Of a DNA stretch of 64,000 nucleotides, positions 43,623-52,559 are shown piece after piece. The notes under the pieces were generated by a model. The model was not told the DNA's origin, ran no database searches, and saw only the letters and a program-made list of their open reading frames with translations. Each line of letters opens with the position of its first letter. Position 1 is the stretch's first letter. Source of the stretch: Flavobacterium erciyesense (lineage in GTDB: Bacteria; Bacteroidota; Bacteroidia; Flavobacteriales; Flavobacteriaceae); NCBI RefSeq assembly GCF_018069925.1, contig NZ_JAGPXB010000010.1:1-64000 (forward strand), read 5' to 3'. The translations under genes and the position numbers were made by a program.

Positions 43623-44024
43623 TTACAGGATCGCTTTGGCTGCAAATTCTGCTACAGTATGATCGTCTTCTACGGTGCTTCCACTTACTCCAATAGCCCC
43701 AATCACTTCACCAGCATTGTTTTTGATAACAACACCTCCAGGAAAAGTAATCAATCCGCCATTACTGTGCTCTATGTTGTACAACGGAGCATCAGGTTTT
43801 ACCAAAGGAGTTAAAGTGGCAGTGTCCATCGTGAACCATGCTGATGTTTTTGCTTTTTTGAATGAAATGTCAATAGAACCTATCCATGCGCCATCCATTC
43901 TTGCGAATGCTACTAAATTAGCACCTGCATCTACTACGCAAATGTCCATTTTAGTTCCAATTTCTTCTGATTTGATTTTTGCTGCAGCGATTACTGCTTC
44001 TGCTTGTTGTAATGTAATGTTCAT
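43623..44024 (-). CDS. GlcG/HbpS family (DUF336) heme-binding-like protein
   Basis: This 133-residue protein matches the GlcG/HbpS fold (start MNITLQQAEAVIAAAKIKSE, middle DICVVDAGANLVAFARMDG, end ITFPGGVVIKN and IGAIGVSGSTVEDDHTVAE). Members bind heme or small cofactors, or accompany glycolate and diol metabolism; the role here is not known. There is no signal peptide. It is the last of four genes and follows the OsmC gene by ten bases. Confidence 0.88.
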   Translation of the reverse strand: MNITLQQAEAVIAAAKIKSEEIGTKMDICVVDAGANLVAFARMDGAWIGSIDISFKKAKTSAWFTMDTATLTPLVKPDAPLYNIEHSNGGLITFPGGVVIKNNAGEVIGAIGVSGSTVEDDHTVAEFAAKAIL

Positions 44025-44034
44025 CTTTTTAAAC

Positions 44035-44481
44035 TTATTTGGTTGTAAATTGGGTAATTAATTCAATTGGAGTTGCACCTAGAGCTTTACTGATTGGGCA
44101 TCCAAGTTTTACTTCTTCAGCTAATTCGTTAAATTGTGCTTCGGTCATTCCGCTAACTTCACCAGTTAAATGAAGTTTGATTACTGATATTTCAAATCCA
44201 TCGCCAACAGCGTCGAGTGCTACTTTGGCCTCAACTTGTAAAACTTCTGGAGTAAAACCAGCTTGAGTGACAGCAAAACTCAATGCCATTGCAAAACATC
44301 CTGCGTGAGCTGCTGCTAATAGCTCCTCCGGATTGGTGCCTTGTGTGCCATCTGCATTTTCAAAACGAGAACTAAAGCTGTAAGGAGTATTGTTAAAAAA
44401 TTGATTTTTAGAGTTTAGAGTTCCTTTACCATCTAATCCAGTACCGTTCCAAGTGGCGGTCGCTTTACGTAATGTTCCCAT
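44035..44481 (-). CDS. OsmC family peroxiredoxin-like protein
   Basis: This 148-residue protein has the OsmC/Ohr fold with two active-site cysteines in AAHAGCFAMALSFAV and EVKLGCPISKALG, the pair that reduces organic hydroperoxides. The N-terminal TATWNGTGLDGKGTLNSKNQ matches the OsmC subgroup. It is four bases downstream of the PEBP gene and ten bases upstream of the GlcG gene, so the three are almost surely one transcript. Confidence 0.92.
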   Translation of the reverse strand: MGTLRKATATWNGTGLDGKGTLNSKNQFFNNTPYSFSSRFENADGTQGTNPEELLAAAHAGCFAMALSFAVTQAGFTPEVLQVEAKVALDAVGDGFEISVIKLHLTGEVSGMTEAQFNELAEEVKLGCPISKALGATPIELITQFTTK

Positions 44482-44485
44482 AGTT

Positions 44486-45034
44486 TTATCTTTTATAGTG
44501 TGCTACAATAGTTGCTTTTGCAATGGTGTTGGCCCATAGATTGTAACCAACTAATTCTGGATTAGCAGTTGCATCTAGTCCTAAATTATCTGTTTTTAAT
44601 GCGTAAACTGTAAAAATGTAAGTGTGAATTCCGTGGCCTACGGGCGGACATGGACCTCCAAAACCAGTTGCGCCAAAGCTTGTAGTACTTTGAATTGTTC
44701 CTGCGGGCATTAAATTTAAGGCTGGATTTCCTGCTTTTGAAGCAATTTCATTACTATTTGATGGAATGTTAAAAGCTACCCAATGCCACCAGCCTGCTCC
44801 TGTAGGCGCATCTGGATCGTAGCACGTAATAGCAAAACTTTTGGTTCCTTCTGGAGCATTTGCCCAGCTTAATTGAGGTGAAGCATTGTTTCCGTTACAG
44901 CCAAATCCATTGAACTCATTCTGAATGGTAAACGATCCGCCCATATCTTTACTGCTCAGAGTAAACGTTTTTTGAGCAAAAAGAGTACCTGTAAAAAGTA
45001 ATACAGCTGATAAAAATAAAATTGATTTCTGCAT
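44486..45034 (-). CDS. Exported YbhB/YbcL-type (PEBP family) protein
   Basis: This 182-residue protein has a signal peptide (MQKSILFLSAVLLFTGTLFA-Q) and the PEBP fold with YDPDAPTGAGWWHWVAFNIP (DPD motif) and GPCPPVGHGIHTYIF. Bacterial members are similar to Raf kinase inhibitor proteins by fold but their ligand is usually unknown. I chose the ATG at 45032-45034 since it directly starts a signal peptide; an in-frame ATG 56 codons upstream overlaps the regulator gene end and encodes no leader. It is four bases ahead of the OsmC gene. Confidence 0.9.
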   Translation of the reverse strand: MQKSILFLSAVLLFTGTLFAQKTFTLSSKDMGGSFTIQNEFNGFGCNGNNASPQLSWANAPEGTKSFAITCYDPDAPTGAGWWHWVAFNIPSNSNEIASKAGNPALNLMPAGTIQSTTSFGATGFGGPCPPVGHGIHTYIFTVYALKTDNLGLDATANPELVGYNLWANTIAKATIVAHYKR

Positions 45035-45122
45035 GATTAATGTTTTAAAAATTACATTACAAAAGTCAGTATTATGGCAGGAAACTCTAAAACTAAAAAG
45101 TTCAAAAAATGTTGCTAAAAGG

Positions 45123-45962
45123 TCAAATATTAATTTGTGATTGTTTGGGAGTTGTTCCAAATTTATTTTTGTACGCTTGAACAAAACTCGATAAATTTTC
45201 AAAACCTATTTCTTCGTAAACATCAGAGGCGCGCATTTTTTTGGTTTGCAACAAGTAAGCAGCATGTTCAAGTCTCTTTTCTTGAAACCATCGAATTGGG
45301 CTTGTTTGAAATTCTTTATCAAAGTTGCGTTTAAAAGTAGAAACGCTCATGTTACACAAAAACGAAAGTTCTTGTATGCTTAAATTGTTCAAAGCATTCT
45401 TGTGCATCGTATCTACAAAAGATTTTGCCGATGAGTTTTGATGATGAACAAAATTCAATAAAAAATCGATTCCCTTCATTTGCACAAGATACAGTAGAAT
45501 TTCCTCAAATTTTAACGGTAGCATTTTGTTAATAAAATCAACAGGTTGCGTTTGAAGGTGAACCAAACTTTTAACAATATTTTGAATTACGCGATCGTAT
45601 TCTGTGATAATAAAAGGATCGTTATTTTGTTTGTGATTGTTCTTGTAATCGTATTTTTTCAGAAAGTCTTCAACGGCTTTGTCCGAAAAAAATAGCAACA
45701 TGCTGCGGTAATTTTGGCTCAAAGAAATGCTTTCGCTCATTAAGCAATTGCCCGCTTTGATAATGACAAATTTATCGTTTTCGATTCGCGTTGTGTGGTT
45801 TTGAGTGATGAGTTCTTTAGTACCATTGAGCAGAAAACTAAAAACATTTTTAGATAGTTGCACCTTGTTTTTGTTGATGCTTTTCGAAATAAAATACTCA
45901 TACAGTTGTAGTTCACTATCGCTGTTGGTTTCTATCTGCTCAGGTAAATATTGAATTTCCAT
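45123..45962 (-). CDS. AraC-family transcriptional regulator
   Basis: This 279-residue protein has a cupin-like N-terminal sensing domain (about 10-130) and a C-terminal AraC DNA-binding domain (about 180-277) with two helix-turn-helix units: IQELSFLCNMSVSTFKRNF and ASDVYEEIGFENLSSFVQAY, ending FGTTPKQ. The sensed ligand is unknown. It lies 88 bases upstream of the PEBP-OsmC-GlcG series on the same strand and 33 bases after radA, and probably controls the three downstream genes. Confidence 0.93.
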   Translation of the reverse strand: MEIQYLPEQIETNSDSELQLYEYFISKSINKNKVQLSKNVFSFLLNGTKELITQNHTTRIENDKFVIIKAGNCLMSESISLSQNYRSMLLFFSDKAVEDFLKKYDYKNNHKQNNDPFIITEYDRVIQNIVKSLVHLQTQPVDFINKMLPLKFEEILLYLVQMKGIDFLLNFVHHQNSSAKSFVDTMHKNALNNLSIQELSFLCNMSVSTFKRNFDKEFQTSPIRWFQEKRLEHAAYLLQTKKMRASDVYEEIGFENLSSFVQAYKNKFGTTPKQSQINI

Positions 45963-45995
45963 CTTATGATTTAAAATTTTCTACAATAAATATAG

Positions 45996-47357
45996 TTATC
46001 CAAAGAGCTCACTCGCTACATCTTCTATTTTGGCGACCATTCTAATTTGTATACCTGTGCTTTTCAAAGTGATTTTATTGTATTTGGATACAAAAATGGT
46101 AGAAAATCCTAATTTTTCAGCTTCTTGAATTCGCTGATCTACTCGGTTTACCGGACGTATTTCGCCCGAAAGTCCAACTTCGCCTGCAAAACAAAAATCT
46201 TTATTGACCGCAATATCTTCATTAGAAGATAGAATCGCAGCAACAACAGCCAAGTCAATAGCGGGATCGTCTACCGAAATTCCTCCCGTGATGTTCAAGA
46301 AAACGTCTTTGGCGCCAAGCCTAAAACCCGCTCTTTTTTCGAGTACTGCCAAAATCATGTTGAGTCTTTTAGCATTGTAGCCTGTAGTGCTTCGTTGCGG
46401 CGTTCCGTAAACTGCAGTGCTTACGAGTGCTTGAATTTCTATCATCAAAGGTCGCATGCCTTCTAGAGTCGAGGCAATTGCAGTTCCTGATAACTCCTCG
46501 TTTTTGTGCGAAATTAATATTTCTGATGGGTTGGCTACCTCGCGCAGTCCGCTACCAAGCATTTCATAAATGCCTATTTCGGCTGTAGAACCAAAACGGT
46601 TTTTTAGAGAGCGTAAAATTCGATAAACGTGGTTTCGGTCGCCTTCAAACTGCAAAACCGTATCTACCATGTGTTCCAGAATTTTAGGACCAGCAATGTT
46701 TCCGTCTTTGGTAATATGTCCAATTAGAATGACGGGAATATTGGTTTCTTTGGCAAATTTGATCAATTCGGCGGTCGTTTCTCGAATTTGAGAAATACTC
46801 CCGGGAGTTGATTCAATATAATCCGTATGTAAAGTTTGAATTGAATCGATAATCACAATCTCTGGCTGAATCGCTTCAATTTGTTTGAAGATGTTTTGTG
46901 TTTTAGTTTCGGTCAGGATGTAGCAGTTGTCTCCGCTTGGTGTAATCCTTTCGGCACGCATTTTTATTTGTTTCTGACTTTCTTCTCCTGAAACATACAG
47001 CGTTTTGTAGGGTAGCTTTAAGGAAATTTGCAACAAAAGCGTACTTTTCCCGATACCTGGTTCACCTCCTAAAAGAATTAAAGAACCAGGTACAATACCT
47101 CCACCTAAAACGCGGTTCAATTCGCCATCAGTAGTGTCCATACGAATCTCCTGCGCCGAATCAATCTGGTCAATTCGCAGTGGTCTTGGTGCTTTGCTAG
47201 TAGGAGTGGGCTCGCTTTTCCAAGCTACTTTTTCTTGTTTTTGGATAATTTCCTCAGCAATCGTGTTCCATTCTTTGCAGGAGTTGCATTGCCCTTGCCA
47301 TTTTGCATATTGTGCGCCACAGTTTTGGCAAAAAAAGGTAGTTTTAACTTTTGACAT
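45996..47357 (-). CDS. radA: DNA repair protein RadA
   Basis: RadA is a RecA-like branch migration ATPase in recombination repair. The 453-residue protein has an N-terminal zinc finger (Cys10, 13, 24, 27), Walker A GGEPGIGKSTLLLQ (about 97-110), Walker B IVIIDSIQTL, the RadA-specific KNRFGS motif (about 250), and a C-terminal Lon-like domain starting near EGMRPLMIEIQALV. Its start codon shares one base with the stop of the upstream hydrolase gene (TAATG). Confidence 0.97.
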   Translation of the reverse strand: MSKVKTTFFCQNCGAQYAKWQGQCNSCKEWNTIAEEIIQKQEKVAWKSEPTPTSKAPRPLRIDQIDSAQEIRMDTTDGELNRVLGGGIVPGSLILLGGEPGIGKSTLLLQISLKLPYKTLYVSGEESQKQIKMRAERITPSGDNCYILTETKTQNIFKQIEAIQPEIVIIDSIQTLHTDYIESTPGSISQIRETTAELIKFAKETNIPVILIGHITKDGNIAGPKILEHMVDTVLQFEGDRNHVYRILRSLKNRFGSTAEIGIYEMLGSGLREVANPSEILISHKNEELSGTAIASTLEGMRPLMIEIQALVSTAVYGTPQRSTTGYNAKRLNMILAVLEKRAGFRLGAKDVFLNITGGISVDDPAIDLAVVAAILSSNEDIAVNKDFCFAGEVGLSGEIRPVNRVDQRIQEAEKLGFSTIFVSKYNKITLKSTGIQIRMVAKIEDVASELFG

Positions 47358-48505
47358 TATTTTTTTGGTGTTTGGCTAACCATATCTTCATATTTTTCGA
47401 TCATCATGTCTTTGGTGAGATCTCCAATTTCATCTAATTGGGAAGCGTTTTGATATTTTTTGGCCGCTCTTTTTGTGTCTCCTGTTTTTTCATACATCAA
47501 ACCCAATTGATACTCTGCGAGCATTGATTTAGGGTAATCTTTATTTGACATTTGAGCCAATTGTTCAAGTTCAGGATACGCTTTGTTTTTTAAAATTGCG
47601 GCTTCTATTGCCTTAAAATCATTCAATCGGACAGGAGTTTTTATACCGAGTGTTTTTTGTAGCACATCGTATTTGTTTTGGAGATAGTCTGCGTAACCTG
47701 ATGTAAGTACAGCAATTTTTTCGCTGTATTCAGTTGATGAGATCGGTTTGTAGGTGTCAAAAAAATGATACAATGCACTTGGAATGGAGAAGAGCACTAA
47801 CGAGTAATGAGAAGCGCCACTAAAATTATCAAACTTGTAATGTAGGTTTGGATTGCTGATTTGTTTGAGTTGTGAGTCGAGTTCTTTTATTGGTGTTTGA
47901 ATTTTTTTAGTATCGCCTTCACCATTCGAATGGTAATAAAATAAAGGTTTTTTAACCTTGCTCAAGGCGGTTGCTATTTTGGTTTCCATCTCTGGTGCAA
48001 ATTCGGTTCCAAGTGCCACATATCCATCAAACATAGATTGGTCTTGGTACAAATAATAATTGATGAAACCTGCCGTAAGATCATGTCCTGCAAGGATTCG
48101 AAAAGGCGCAACGGGGTATTTTTTTTCTAAAAATGGAACTAATTCAGTTGCGATAAAATTATAAAATTTGGCACTTTGATTACTCGGAAGTCCTGTTTCA
48201 GCGTCAAATTCACAGTCAGCGTAGCGCTCTTCATCAGTATTTTGATTGATTCCAACAACGATGCATTCTGGTATATCGTCCCAATACGCACCATAGCTAA
48301 TTGATCCGTAAAAAGGATCAAACAAATAATCTCCATCTAATAGTATGAGTAAAGGATATTTTTTATTTGGGTTTTTTTCTAGTGATGCCGGAAGCCCAAT
48401 AGAAAGTGTTCTGGTACTACCTAATTGCTTAGACTCAAACTCAAAGCTTGTTTTTTGTGCCATTACACTCAATGAAAAAAGGAATAAAAGTAGGGTTTGT
48501 TTCAT
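47357..48505 (-). CDS. Exported alpha/beta-hydrolase-fold protein (esterase D-like) lacking the nucleophile Ser
   Basis: This 382-residue protein has a signal peptide (about 1-16) and an esterase D-like alpha/beta-hydrolase domain (about 20-255). Its segments include YPLLILLDGDYLFDPF and ECIVVGINQNTDEERYAD. The nucleophile elbow, normally GHSxGG, reads AGHDLTAGF (139-147), with Asp142 in place of the Ser. SGASHYSLV gives the expected late His. The C-terminal part (about 300-370) is TPR-like (AEYQLGLMYEKTGDTKRAAKKYQ). I infer that it is not a serine hydrolase. Coupled to radA by a one-base overlap. Confidence 0.82.
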   Translation of the reverse strand: MKQTLLLFLFSLSVMAQKTSFEFESKQLGSTRTLSIGLPASLEKNPNKKYPLLILLDGDYLFDPFYGSISYGAYWDDIPECIVVGINQNTDEERYADCEFDAETGLPSNQSAKFYNFIATELVPFLEKKYPVAPFRILAGHDLTAGFINYYLYQDQSMFDGYVALGTEFAPEMETKIATALSKVKKPLFYYHSNGEGDTKKIQTPIKELDSQLKQISNPNLHYKFDNFSGASHYSLVLFSIPSALYHFFDTYKPISSTEYSEKIAVLTSGYADYLQNKYDVLQKTLGIKTPVRLNDFKAIEAAILKNKAYPELEQLAQMSNKDYPKSMLAEYQLGLMYEKTGDTKRAAKKYQNASQLDEIGDLTKDMMIEKYEDMVSQTPKK

Positions 48506-48633
48506 AAGGGGTTCTTTTTTTGTTACGCTGTAGCAAATGAAAGGTACTAAGATAGCACAAATATTGGTTTACGAGTTGCAAAAAGTGATAGGTTAAAACG
48601 CAGTCAGTTTTTATGTTTTCGAAATATAATGGA

Positions 48634-48688
48634 TTAAAAAAACCATTAAAACGAATTCCTATACAATATCGGAATACGTTTTAATGGT
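48634..48688 (-). terminator. Terminator of the panC-panD unit
   Basis: Read on the minus strand, ACCATTAAAACGTATTCC pairs with GGAATTCGTTTTAATGGT (one bulged base) and the stem runs into seven T residues. It lies about 50 bases after the panD stop. A second smaller hairpin, TGCAATC...GATTGCA, is at 48701-48723. The 233-base gap 48506-48738 has no gene I can support. Confidence 0.8.
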
Positions 48689-48738
48689 GATATTAGAAAG
48701 TGCAATCCTAATTTGTGATTGCATTTTGTGCCTGATTT

Positions 48739-49089
48739 TTAAGTCAATGAATTGTCATTCTCATTCGGGAAAATAACCCATGGTTTAAAAGTTTTTGCTT
48801 CTTCAAAATCCATTCCTGCGTAAGAAATGATAATGATAATGTCATCCTTTTGAACTTTTCTGGCAGCCGGTCCGTTTAAAGTAATAGTACCAGAATTTTT
48901 CTCGCCTTTGATGGCATAAGTATCAAAGCGTTCTCCATTATTGATGTTAACAATAGAAACTTTTTCGCCTTCAATAATATTAGAGGCTTCTAAAAGTGCC
49001 TCGTCAATTGTAATAGATCCGATATAATTTAAATCAGCCCCTGTAACTTTTACACGGTGGATTTTCGATTTTAAAACTTGAATTTGCAT
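48739..49089 (-). CDS. panD: Aspartate 1-decarboxylase
   Basis: PanD makes beta-alanine from aspartate for pantothenate. The 116-residue proenzyme begins [16 protein letters not shown] and contains the self-cleavage site YIGSITID (Gly-Ser at about 24-25), where the Ser becomes the pyruvoyl cofactor. [19 protein letters not shown] segment (here [15 protein letters not shown]) is conserved. It follows panC by 14 bases on the same strand. Confidence 0.96.
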   Translation of the reverse strand: MQIQVLKSKIHRVKVTGADLNYIGSITIDEALLEASNIIEGEKVSIVNINNGERFDTYAIKGEKNSGTITLNGPAARKVQKDDIIIIISYAGMDFEEAKTFKPWVIFPNENDNSLT

Positions 49090-49103
49090 GCTACAAAAGT
49101 AAT

Positions 49104-49952
49104 TTAATTTAATGAAATGGTGTCAATTAAGCGAATATTGTTAACTAAAACAGCTATGAACGCGCGGTATTTTTTGTTTTTATTTTTTCTAACGCAAGAA
49201 ACTAAAGTAGCTTCGTCAGCAATTGTAAAATATTCGAGTGTAAATCGAGGGTTTTTATCAAAATATTTGGTAACCCATTTGCCAATATCGGCAGTGCTTT
49301 TTGTCGCAAATTGAGACCGAGCACCAAGTAATGCTTGGTAAATCAAGGCGGCTTCAGCACGTTCTTCAACAGATAAGCGCTCGTTTCTTGAACTCATGGC
49401 CAACTCATTCGATTCTCTATAAATGGGGCAACCAATAACATTAACCGGTAAGTTATTTTTGGCTACCATTTTTTTAACAATTTGAAGTTGCTGAAAATCT
49501 TTTTCGCCAAAATAAGCATTTTGTGGGGTAACAATTTCAAATAATCGTTTTACGATAGTACCTACTCCGTTAAAATGACCGGGTCTAAAACGTCCTTCCA
49601 TCTGATTTTCCAATCCGTCAAAATCAAAATGTTCTGATGAAGGAGTGCCCTCGTATAAATCTTCAACAGCAGGTGCATACAAGACAATAGTAGGATCTAG
49701 CGCATTAAGTTTAGCTACATCTTGATCTAATGTACGTGGGTATTTTGCCAAATCTTCAGGGTTGTTAAACTGTGTTGGATTCACAAAAATACTCACCACC
49801 GTTGTGGTGTTTTCTTGAAGTGATCTTTGCATTAAAGCCAGGTGACCTTCGTGTAAAGCGCCCATTGTTGGGACAAACCCAATCGTTGAATGGAGTGTTT
49901 GTATCGATTTCAAATAGTCCATCAAAGATGCTTTTCCGTAGAAAATAGGCAT
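49104..49952 (-). CDS. panC: Pantothenate synthetase (pantoate--beta-alanine ligase)
   Basis: PanC joins pantoate and beta-alanine with ATP. The 282-residue protein has the HIGH-type motif [13 protein letters not shown] (about 28-40), [18 protein letters not shown] (about 57-74), FGEKDFQQL, and the SSRNERLS motif (about 187-194), with a smaller C-terminal domain. It is divergent from the GT5-like gene; the two promoters lie within 49976-50022. The ATG at 49952 is used; a second ATG ten codons inside is an alternative start. Confidence 0.96.
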   Translation of the reverse strand: MPIFYGKASLMDYLKSIQTLHSTIGFVPTMGALHEGHLALMQRSLQENTTTVVSIFVNPTQFNNPEDLAKYPRTLDQDVAKLNALDPTIVLYAPAVEDLYEGTPSSEHFDFDGLENQMEGRFRPGHFNGVGTIVKRLFEIVTPQNAYFGEKDFQQLQIVKKMVAKNNLPVNVIGCPIYRESNELAMSSRNERLSVEERAEAALIYQALLGARSQFATKSTADIGKWVTKYFDKNPRFTLEYFTIADEATLVSCVRKNKNKKYRAFIAVLVNNIRLIDTISLN

Positions 49953-49975
49953 GGCTGTATTATTAAAATTAAATG

Positions 49976-50022
49976 CAAACTTACTATTTTAGTTAATAAC
50001 TGCATAAAATTTTGTAATTTTG
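49976..50022. promoter_or_regulatory. Divergent promoter region of panC and the GT5-like gene
   Basis: TAAGTTTG on the minus strand (49976-49983) serves panC and TAATTTTG on the plus strand (50015-50022) serves the GT5-like gene; both match TAnnTTTG. They lie 24 and 39 bases from their start codons. The -33 regions overlap between them, so the two genes may compete for polymerase. Confidence 0.5.
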
Positions 50023-50060
50023 CGTGGTTTTTATTGCCAATAAACAAAGTAAATTACAAT

Positions 50061-50867
50061 ATGAAAGATAAGAGGATATTATATGTATCATCTGAAGTGG
50101 TGCCGTATCTCGCTGAAAACGAGGTCTCTTTAATGTCTTATGACGTGCCTAAAATGATCAATGATCAAGGTGGACAGATAAGAATTTTTATGCCAAGGTA
50201 TGGAAATATTAACGAGAGAAGACATCAATTACACGAGGTAATTAGACTTTCGGGGATGAATTTGGTAGTGAATGATCTCGATATGCCTTTGATTATTAAG
50301 GTGGCTTCGATACCAAAAGAGCGTATTCAAGTTTATTTTATTGATAACGATGAATATTTTAAAAGGAAAGCCACATTTGCTGATGAAGAAGGTGTTATGT
50401 ATCCTGATAATGACGAACGAGCTATCTTTTTTGCAAAAGGTGTTGTAGAGACAGTAAAAAAACTAAATTGGGTTCCAGATATTATTCACGTACACGGTTG
50501 GATGGCCGCTATGCTACCAGTGTATATGAAACATTTCTATAAAAACGAAGCTTTATTTTCGGACACAAAAATCGTTACATCTGTTTATAGTCAATCTTTT
50601 GATGGTACTCTAGATGCAGAAATGATTAACAAAGTAAAATTCGACGGTGTTCCTGATGATGCTATTGCAGACTTAGAAGTGCCTAATTTCGAAAATATTA
50701 TGAAGGCAACCGTACTGCATTCGGACGCGGTGATTATTGCGGCCGATAACCTCTCATCAAGTTTAACAAAATTTATAGAGTCTTCAGGAAAACCTTTTTT
50801 ACCTTTCACCGCGAAAGGTGCTTTTGCAGAAGCGTATACAAACTTCTATAAAAATGAAGTGCTATAA
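50061..50867 (+). CDS. GT5-like starch/glycogen synthase N-terminal domain only, degenerate
   Basis: This 268-residue protein resembles only the N-terminal Rossmann-like domain of glycogen/starch synthases: ILYVSSEVVPY near the start, IRIFMPRYGNI, AIFFAKGVVETVKKL, PDIIHVHGWMAAMLPVY (HVHGW) and HSDAVIIAADNLS. The C-terminal GT-B domain, which holds the ADP-glucose donor site, is absent. The KTGGLAD loop is replaced by LAENEVSLMSYDVP. I infer it cannot synthesise glycogen and may bind a glycan or act as a regulator. It lies 20 bases ahead of the DUF4270 lipoprotein gene. The ATG at 50061 fits the promoter. Confidence 0.85.
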   Translation: MKDKRILYVSSEVVPYLAENEVSLMSYDVPKMINDQGGQIRIFMPRYGNINERRHQLHEVIRLSGMNLVVNDLDMPLIIKVASIPKERIQVYFIDNDEYFKRKATFADEEGVMYPDNDERAIFFAKGVVETVKKLNWVPDIIHVHGWMAAMLPVYMKHFYKNEALFSDTKIVTSVYSQSFDGTLDAEMINKVKFDGVPDDAIADLEVPNFENIMKATVLHSDAVIIAADNLSSSLTKFIESSGKPFLPFTAKGAFAEAYTNFYKNEVL

Positions 50868-50887
50868 AATTAAACTTTTTTGATCCT

Positions 50888-52552
50888 ATGATTAACAATT
50901 CTTTTTTTAAGAACATTTTCCTCTTGTTTAGTGTTATTTTTTTAACTTCTTGTGATAAAGAATTTAATGAAATTGGTGGTGACTTGATAGGTGAAAATAA
51001 CTTTGACCTTAGTAAACAGTCTTACAGTGTTTTGGGATATACCCAAAAAACAAATGCTGTCCAATCAAATAATCTGGAGGTAAACCCTTTAGGTATTTAC
51101 AATGACTCTAATTTTGGTCAAACGAGTGCAAACTTTAATACGCAACTCACATTAGAGTCTGTGGTTACTTCTGTCGGTGCGAATCCATTTGTGGAAAGTG
51201 TTGTTTTAACAATTCCGTACTTTGTGGATAATACACAGACTAAATTAAATACTGATGGCACGAGAACCTATGTTTTAGATTCTATTTATGGTCCTGAAAA
51301 AGCCAAAATGAAGTTAGGTGTTTATGAATCAGGTTTCTTCATGAGAGACCTAGATCCAGCTACAGCATTTAAATCTCCACAAAAATATTATAGCAATCAA
51401 AATGCTGATTTTGACGGCTTAAAATTGCCTACATTGCTAAACGACAACGCTGATAAATCGCAAAACGAAGAGTTTTTCTTTGATTCAAAAGAGCTTTCTG
51501 TGGTTACCACAGATACGGTTACTAGTGCAAAAACTACTACTTATTCGCCACCTGCTATGCAGTTAACGCTTAATAAAAGTTACTTTAAAACCAAAATTAT
51601 TGATGCCATAAACTCTGGTAAATTAGCTTCAAATGAAGTGTTTAAAAACTATTTTAGAGGCTTGTATTTTAAAATTGAAAAAATACCTGGAAGCGCTGGA
51701 AACATGGCGATGTTAGATTTTTCAAAAGGTAAAATTACCATTAAATACAATGAAGATGGTACGCCAGCTGCTGGTGCTACAAAAGTGCCGAGGGTTAAGA
51801 AAACTATCGAATTGAATCTTAGAGGTAATTCTGTTAGTTTATTAACTAATGATTTTTCATCTTCAGGTGCAGCATACAATGCGCTTCCTAATACGGGAAA
51901 TACGACAGAAGGTGATGATAAATTATTTTTGAGAGGTGGAGAAGGTGCTGTTTCAATCTTAGAATTGTTCAATAAAACTGACTTGAAAGGATACGATGCA
52001 AATGGTGTTTTGGGTGGGCCAAATGGAATATCAGATGAATTGGATGATTTAAGAAATCCTGCAGATGGTAAAAAGTTGTTGGTTAATGAGGCTAACCTTG
52101 TTTTTCATATAGATGCTGCAAGTATGGCTGCCAGTAAAGAGCCCCAGCGTATTTATGTTTACGATTACACCAACAATCGCCCAATAGTTGATTTTACTTT
52201 AGATCCATCAACCAATGCTGCTGATCCTAAAAAATCGAAATCTATTCTTGATGGTTTAATTCGTAAAGATGCTACTTCAAAAAGGGGAACAACGTACAAA
52301 GTGCGAATTACAAATCAAATTCGTAACTTGATTAATAATAAAGACTCCACTAATGTGAAATTAGGTGTCGTAGTGACTGAATCAATTGCTGTTTCAAATT
52401 CTTATTCCGTAAGAAATGCAAATAGTTTTATAAAACAAGTGCCGAAGGCATCAGTGATGAATCCGCTTGGAACCATTATTTTTGGTGGAAAATCGAGCGT
52501 GCCAGCTGATAAAAGGCTAAAACTTGAAATTTATTTTACAAAACCTAATTAA
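50888..52552 (+). CDS. DUF4270 family lipoprotein
   Basis: This 554-residue protein has a lipobox IFLTSC (Cys22 lipidated) followed by DKEFNEIGGDLIGENNF, the signature opening of DUF4270. The rest is beta-rich with many polar strands, as expected for an outer-membrane-facing protein. Function is unknown. It lies between the GT5-like gene and glmS (seven bases between the stop and the glmS start), an arrangement I recall as common in Flavobacteriia. Confidence 0.92.
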   Translation: MINNSFFKNIFLLFSVIFLTSCDKEFNEIGGDLIGENNFDLSKQSYSVLGYTQKTNAVQSNNLEVNPLGIYNDSNFGQTSANFNTQLTLESVVTSVGANPFVESVVLTIPYFVDNTQTKLNTDGTRTYVLDSIYGPEKAKMKLGVYESGFFMRDLDPATAFKSPQKYYSNQNADFDGLKLPTLLNDNADKSQNEEFFFDSKELSVVTTDTVTSAKTTTYSPPAMQLTLNKSYFKTKIIDAINSGKLASNEVFKNYFRGLYFKIEKIPGSAGNMAMLDFSKGKITIKYNEDGTPAAGATKVPRVKKTIELNLRGNSVSLLTNDFSSSGAAYNALPNTGNTTEGDDKLFLRGGEGAVSILELFNKTDLKGYDANGVLGGPNGISDELDDLRNPADGKKLLVNEANLVFHIDAASMAASKEPQRIYVYDYTNNRPIVDFTLDPSTNAADPKKSKSILDGLIRKDATSKRGTTYKVRITNQIRNLINNKDSTNVKLGVVVTESIAVSNSYSVRNANSFIKQVPKASVMNPLGTIIFGGKSSVPADKRLKLEIYFTKPN

Positions 52553-52559
52553 GTAGATT

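Noticed and set aside
45035..45202. N-terminal extension of the PEBP protein (56 codons)
   Set aside because: It overlaps the end of the AraC gene and would place the signal peptide in the middle of the protein.
52553..52559. glmS ribozyme upstream of glmS
   Set aside because: Only seven bases separate the DUF4270 stop from the glmS start, so there is no room for the ribozyme.
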